From an uncultured Bacillota bacterium (lineage in GTDB: Bacteria > Bacillota_I > Bacilli_A > Izemoplasmatales > UBA1188): a DNA stretch of 17,560 nucleotides. Where the stretch lies: assembly GCA_900318975.1 (NCBI GenBank), contig ONMY01000091.1, positions 1 to 17,560 on the forward strand, given 5' to 3'. The notes below the pieces were generated by a model, which had not been told where the DNA came from, made no database searches, and worked only from the letters and a program-made list of their open reading frames with translations. Below are positions 14,895 through 17,560 of this stretch, piece after piece. How positions within the stretch are numbered: position 1 is the first letter of the stretch; each line of letters begins with the position of its first letter. Position numbers and translations under genes: made by a program.

Positions 14895-15863
14895 ATGACA
14901 GGTTTTGAAGAGTTAAAACTTATTGCTCCAAAAGCTGTAATCACTCCAGGCAGTGATAAAGATAACGCTACTCTCTCAGTAAAACCACTTGAAAGAGGCT
15001 ATGGCCTTACAGTTGGTAATGCTATGAGAAGAGTGTTACTTGCTAGCCTTCCAGGTGCAGCAATCACTTCAATTCAAATTGATGGTATTCAACATGAATT
15101 CTCATCAATTCCAGGCGTAGTTGAAGATGTAACTGGAATCGTATTAAATTTAAAATCAGTAGTTCTAAAAATCTTATCTGAAGATGCAATCGAAAAAGAT
15201 AATCTCGAAATCGATGTAGAAGGTCCTATGACTGTTACTGCTGAAGATATCCTCTGTGATGAAGAAGTAGAAATCGTTAATAAAGATCAATACATCTGTA
15301 GAGTAAATAGCGGTAGACTTAGAATCCGTATGACTGCAAGAAAAGGTATCGGTTATAAGAATGCTGATGAAAACAGAGAATATTATGAATCACAAGCTGG
15401 TATTATTCCAATTGATTCAATCTATACTCCTGTTGTTAAAGTTGCATATCATGTAAATAAAGTAAGAATTCAAGACAATGCCAACTATGAAGAACTCGTT
15501 TTAGATGTTACTACAAATGGTGGTGTAACTCCTGAATACGCTGTAGCTAAGGCTGCAATGATCTTAAGAGATCAACTTGAATGCATCGTTTCTCTTTCAG
15601 ATAGAGCTATCCAAGAAGGAGCTACTACAGGTCAATCAGTAGTTGAATCTGAAGAATCTCAAACTCCAGATAGGCCAATCGAAGACTTAGATTTAAGTGT
15701 TAGATCATATAACTGCCTCAAGAGATTTGGAATTTATAAGATTAGTGAGCTATGTGAAAAGACTGAGGAAGATATGATGAAGATCAGAAACCTCGGTAAG
15801 AAATCATTAAAAGAAATCAAGGATAAACTCCAAGAAATGGGCCTTGGTTTCGCTCGTCATTAA
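14895..15863 (+). CDS. rpoA: RNA polymerase alpha subunit
   Basis: Protein of 322 residues (314 in B. subtilis). The alpha dimer scaffolds assembly of beta and beta'. The N-terminal domain shows KPLERGYGLTVGNAMRRVLLASLPG, followed by a linker and the C-terminal domain (from about residue 257, IEDLDLSVRSYNCLKRFGI, then NLGKKSLKEIKDKL), which binds UP-element DNA and activators. The conserved Arg/Asn of VRSYNCLKR is present. SD AGGAGG at 14880-14885. Ribosomal genes lie on both sides, as in Bacillus. Confidence 0.99.
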   Translation: MTGFEELKLIAPKAVITPGSDKDNATLSVKPLERGYGLTVGNAMRRVLLASLPGAAITSIQIDGIQHEFSSIPGVVEDVTGIVLNLKSVVLKILSEDAIEKDNLEIDVEGPMTVTAEDILCDEEVEIVNKDQYICRVNSGRLRIRMTARKGIGYKNADENREYYESQAGIIPIDSIYTPVVKVAYHVNKVRIQDNANYEELVLDVTTNGGVTPEYAVAKAAMILRDQLECIVSLSDRAIQEGATTGQSVVESEESQTPDRPIEDLDLSVRSYNCLKRFGIYKISELCEKTEEDMMKIRNLGKKSLKEIKDKLQEMGLGFARH

Positions 15864-15877
15864 TATAGGAGGACATT

Positions 15878-16267
15878 ATGTCAAACAAGTTTACACAGTT
15901 AAATCGTGATATGTCATCTAGAAAAGCATTAGTTAGAGATCTTTCAACTCAACTAATTCTCCATGGTGAAATCAAGACAACTGAAAAGAAAGCTAAATTA
16001 GTTTCAGGAATCGTTGAAAAGCTCGTTACATGTGCTAAAAACGGTCTAGATACAAACAACTCTAAAGACTTACTTGCTGCAAGAAGACAAGTAATGGAAA
16101 CAGTTAGACCACTTAAGAATGCTGATGGTAAAACTGCAACTCAAATCTTATTTGATGAAATCGCACCAAAGTATAAAGATAGAAATGGTGGATACACTCA
16201 AATCTTCAAACTTGCACCACGTACTGGCGATGGAGCTCCAATGGCTCTAATTAGATTTGTTAAATAA
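15878..16267 (+). CDS. rplQ: 50S ribosomal protein L17
   Basis: Protein of 129 residues, nine longer than in B. subtilis. L17 is near the exit tunnel and the base of the 50S subunit. Core features are FTQLNRDMSSRKALVRDLSTQLILHGEIKTTEKKAK and the C-terminal RNGGYTQIFKLAPRTGDGAPMALIRFV, both highly typical. SD AGGAGG at 15867-15872. It is the last gene of the long S10-spc-alpha operon; a terminator follows after 12 bases. Confidence 0.97.
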   Translation: MSNKFTQLNRDMSSRKALVRDLSTQLILHGEIKTTEKKAKLVSGIVEKLVTCAKNGLDTNNSKDLLAARRQVMETVRPLKNADGKTATQILFDEIAPKYKDRNGGYTQIFKLAPRTGDGAPMALIRFVK

Positions 16268-16279
16268 TTAATTTATATT

Positions 16280-16315
16280 AAAAATGCACTCTGGCTTAAC
16301 CAAAGTGCATTTTTT
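16280..16315 (+). terminator. Rho-independent terminator after rplQ
   Basis: AAAAATGCACT at 16280-16290 pairs perfectly with AGTGCATTTTT at 16304-16314, and inside it TGG and CCA add three pairs. A T run follows. It ends the S10-spc-alpha operon and may also act in the reverse direction because of the flanking A and T tracts. Confidence 0.9.
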
Positions 16316-16328
16316 ATTGTATAAAATA

Positions 16329-16337
16329 TGATATAAT
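16329..16337 (+). promoter_or_regulatory. Extended -10 promoter of the ecfA genes
   Basis: TGATATAAT at 16329-16337 is a perfect extended -10 element (TG, one base, TATAAT). No good -35 is visible 17 bases upstream, but extended -10 promoters need little of it. Start would be near 16344, giving a leader of about 18 bases with a weak SD (GAGG, 16345-16348). Confidence 0.6.
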
Positions 16338-16361
16338 AAATAACGAGGTTATTTAATTCTC

Positions 16362-17168
16362 ATGAAAATCAAGTTCGATAATGTTAAATTCCAATATGAA
16401 GAGAATAAGAGAGAGGTTCTAAAAGGAATCTCTTTAACTATCGATAAAGGCGAATGGGTTTCAATTATCGGACATAATGGTTCTGGGAAATCAACTCTTG
16501 TAAAACTTTTAATTGGACTAATTGAGCCAACTGCTGGTTCAATTTATTTAGACGACCTTGAAGTAATGGAAAAAAACCTATATGAGATTAGAAAACATAT
16601 TGGAATCGTATTTCAAAATCCAGATAATCAGTTCGTCTCAACAAGTGTAGAAGATGATATCGCTTTTGGCCTTGAAAATATCTCTATCCCAAGGGATGAA
16701 ATGATAAGAAGAGTAAATGATGCATTAGAAGCTGTAGATATGGATGACTTTAGATCTGAAATGCCATCAAATCTTTCTGGTGGCCAGAAACAGCGTGTCG
16801 CAATCGCAGGAATCCTTGCGGTTGATCCAGATATCTATATCCTAGATGAGGCAACTTCAATGCTCGACCCAAAAGGAAGAGATGATTTTATAAGAATAGT
16901 AAAAACCTTAAAAGAAAAGAATAAGACCATCATCATGATTACACATGATATGAATTAAGCATTACTTTCAGATAGATGTATCGTTTTAAAAGATGGTCTT
17001 GTAATAAAAGACGATAAGACACTAGAAGTTTTAAATGATTATGATTTATTGAAATCATCTAGACTTGAAATGCCAAGTGCACTCTATCTTTATCATGAAT
17101 TAAAGTCGAGAAATTTCAAAAATAAGGAGGTTTTAGATTTATTATGGGAATCAGCCTCAAAAATGTAA
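16362..17168 (+). pseudogene. ecfA1: ECF transporter ATPase EcfA1, interrupted by in-frame TAA
   Basis: ABC ATPase of the energy-coupling-factor vitamin/metal uptake complex, which works with EcfA2, EcfT and an S-component. The first 198 residues (16362-16958) hold Walker A GHNGSGKST (37-45), Q-loop FQNPDNQ with Q85, signature LSGGQ (138-142), Walker B IYILDE (158-163) and H-loop H195 in ITHDMN. Then TAA at 16956-16958 stands where the family has Glu (THDMNEA; GAA to TAA is one change). The same frame stays open for 69 more codons (16959-17165), beginning ALLSDRCIVLKDG, normal EcfA1 sequence, to TAA 17166-17168 overlapping ecfA2. So it is a recent nonsense mutation, an assembly error, or read-through. 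Confidence 0.75.
16959..17168 (+). other. Detached C-terminal part of EcfA1
   Basis: Sixty-nine sense codons in the ecfA1 frame after the internal TAA. ALLSDRCIVLKDGLVIKDD is the strand following the H-loop in EcfA1 and the rest is the helical C-terminal part of the family. No start codon with an SD is visible at its head, so by itself it is probably not translated unless the TAA is read through. Confidence 0.7.
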
Positions 17169-17560
17169 ACTTCTCTTATAATCCAAAAAGAAAAGGGACT
17201 ATTTATGCCCTTAAAAATATAAATCTTGAAATATCTGATAATAGTGAATTCATCTCTATTATTGGTGAAACAGGAAGCGGAAAGTCGACTCTTGCGACTC
17301 TTTTTAACGCTCTTAAAATCCCAACCACAGGTGATGCATTTGTATCTGGAATAAAGATTAAGAAAATTAGAAAGAGAAATGAAAACTATAATAATATAAG
17401 AAAACACGTTGGACTAGTTTTCCAAATGAGCGATTATCAACTCTTTGAAGAAACTGTTTTAAAAGATGTAATGTTTGCACCACTAAACTTTAAAAAGACA
17501 AAAGAAGAAGCGGAAATAATTGCAAAACATGCATTAGAACTCGTACACATCGATGAATCA
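17144..17560 (+). CDS. ecfA2: ECF transporter ATPase EcfA2 (partial, runs off window)
   Basis: First 139 residues of the second ECF ATPase. Walker A GETGSGKST at 41-49 and Q-loop VFQMSDYQLFEETV (Q94) are visible; the signature, Walker B and H-loop would lie beyond the end. The family usually shows VFQFPEHQLFEETV, so the identification is good. SD AAGGAGG at 17124-17130 is about 13 bases before ATG 17144, and the start lies within the 3' end of the ecfA1 frame (25-base overlap), suggesting that the pair was translationally coupled before ecfA1 was broken. In many Firmicutes the next genes are ecfT, truA, rplM and rpsI. Confidence 0.93.
   Translation, partial: MGISLKNVNFSYNPKRKGTIYALKNINLEISDNSEFISIIGETGSGKSTLATLFNALKIPTTGDAFVSGIKIKKIRKRNENYNNIRKHVGLVFQMSDYQLFEETVLKDVMFAPLNFKKTKEEAEIIAKHALELVHIDES

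Noticed and set aside
29..17560. Alternative code: UGA read as Trp
   Set aside because: The conserved Trp positions checked are all TGG, and no complete gene contains an in-frame TGA.
1..17560. CRISPR, tRNA, rRNA, insertion sequences, prophage genes
   Set aside because: No direct repeats with regular spacing, tRNA-like cloverleafs, transposase motifs or phage genes were seen.

Overview
The window is a ribosomal-protein supercluster on the plus strand of a low-GC Firmicutes-type bacterium. The most likely home is the Bacilli/Mollicutes side (Acholeplasma-, RF39- or Erysipelotrichia-like), but the genus cannot be told from sequence alone. The evidence is strong A+T bias, Bacillus-like gene order (S10-spc-alpha, then ecfA genes), short Bacillus-type S14 (zinc form), an L10 leader, AGGAGG ribosome-binding sites and Bacillus-style promoters and terminators. 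The genes are co-directional and tightly packed.

Layout. (1) 29-1756: rplA, a structured L10 leader with an attenuator, rplJ, rplL, then a strong terminator. (2) 1851-2489: one membrane protein of the COG2426 'small multidrug export' family with its own promoter, apparently almost leaderless, ended by a terminator folded into its last codons. (3) 2490-2789: the control region of the main operon, with an 11+11 bp perfect inverted repeat, a near-consensus sigma-A promoter and a leader with two hairpins. (4) 2790-16267: one long operon, rpsJ-rplC-rplD-rplW-rplB-rpsS-rplV-rpsC-rplP-rpmC-rpsQ-rplN-rplX-rplE-rpsZ-rpsH-rplF-rplR-rpsE-rpmD-rplO-secY-adk-infA-rpmJ-rpsM-rpsK-rpoA-rplQ, ending in a terminator. 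Two genes are very short: rpmD at 11132-11311 and rpmJ at 13987-14103. (5) 16280-17560: a new transcription unit with an extended -10 promoter, ecfA1 broken by an in-frame TAA just after the H-loop, and the start of ecfA2, which runs off the window.

How the genes work together. The products are ribosomal subunits, RNA polymerase alpha, IF-1, adenylate kinase and the SecY channel, so the locus couples ribosome supply with transcription, initiation and membrane export. Stop codons are often fused to the next Shine-Dalgarno (TAG-GAGG), or start and stop overlap, so translation is probably coupled along the operon. EcfA1/A2 are the ATPases of an energy-coupling-factor vitamin transporter, which commonly follows rplQ in Firmicutes.

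What stands out. The best candidates for follow-up are the ecfA1 nonsense codon; the palindrome and structured leader at the S10 promoter; the missing rpoBC/str block between rplL and rpsJ with a COG2426 gene in its place; the total absence of TGA stops (17 TAA, 16 TAG, 0 TGA in 33 genes); and the possible leaderless COG2426 mRNA. I did not find a clearly new multi-gene system: this is mostly a conserved housekeeping region.
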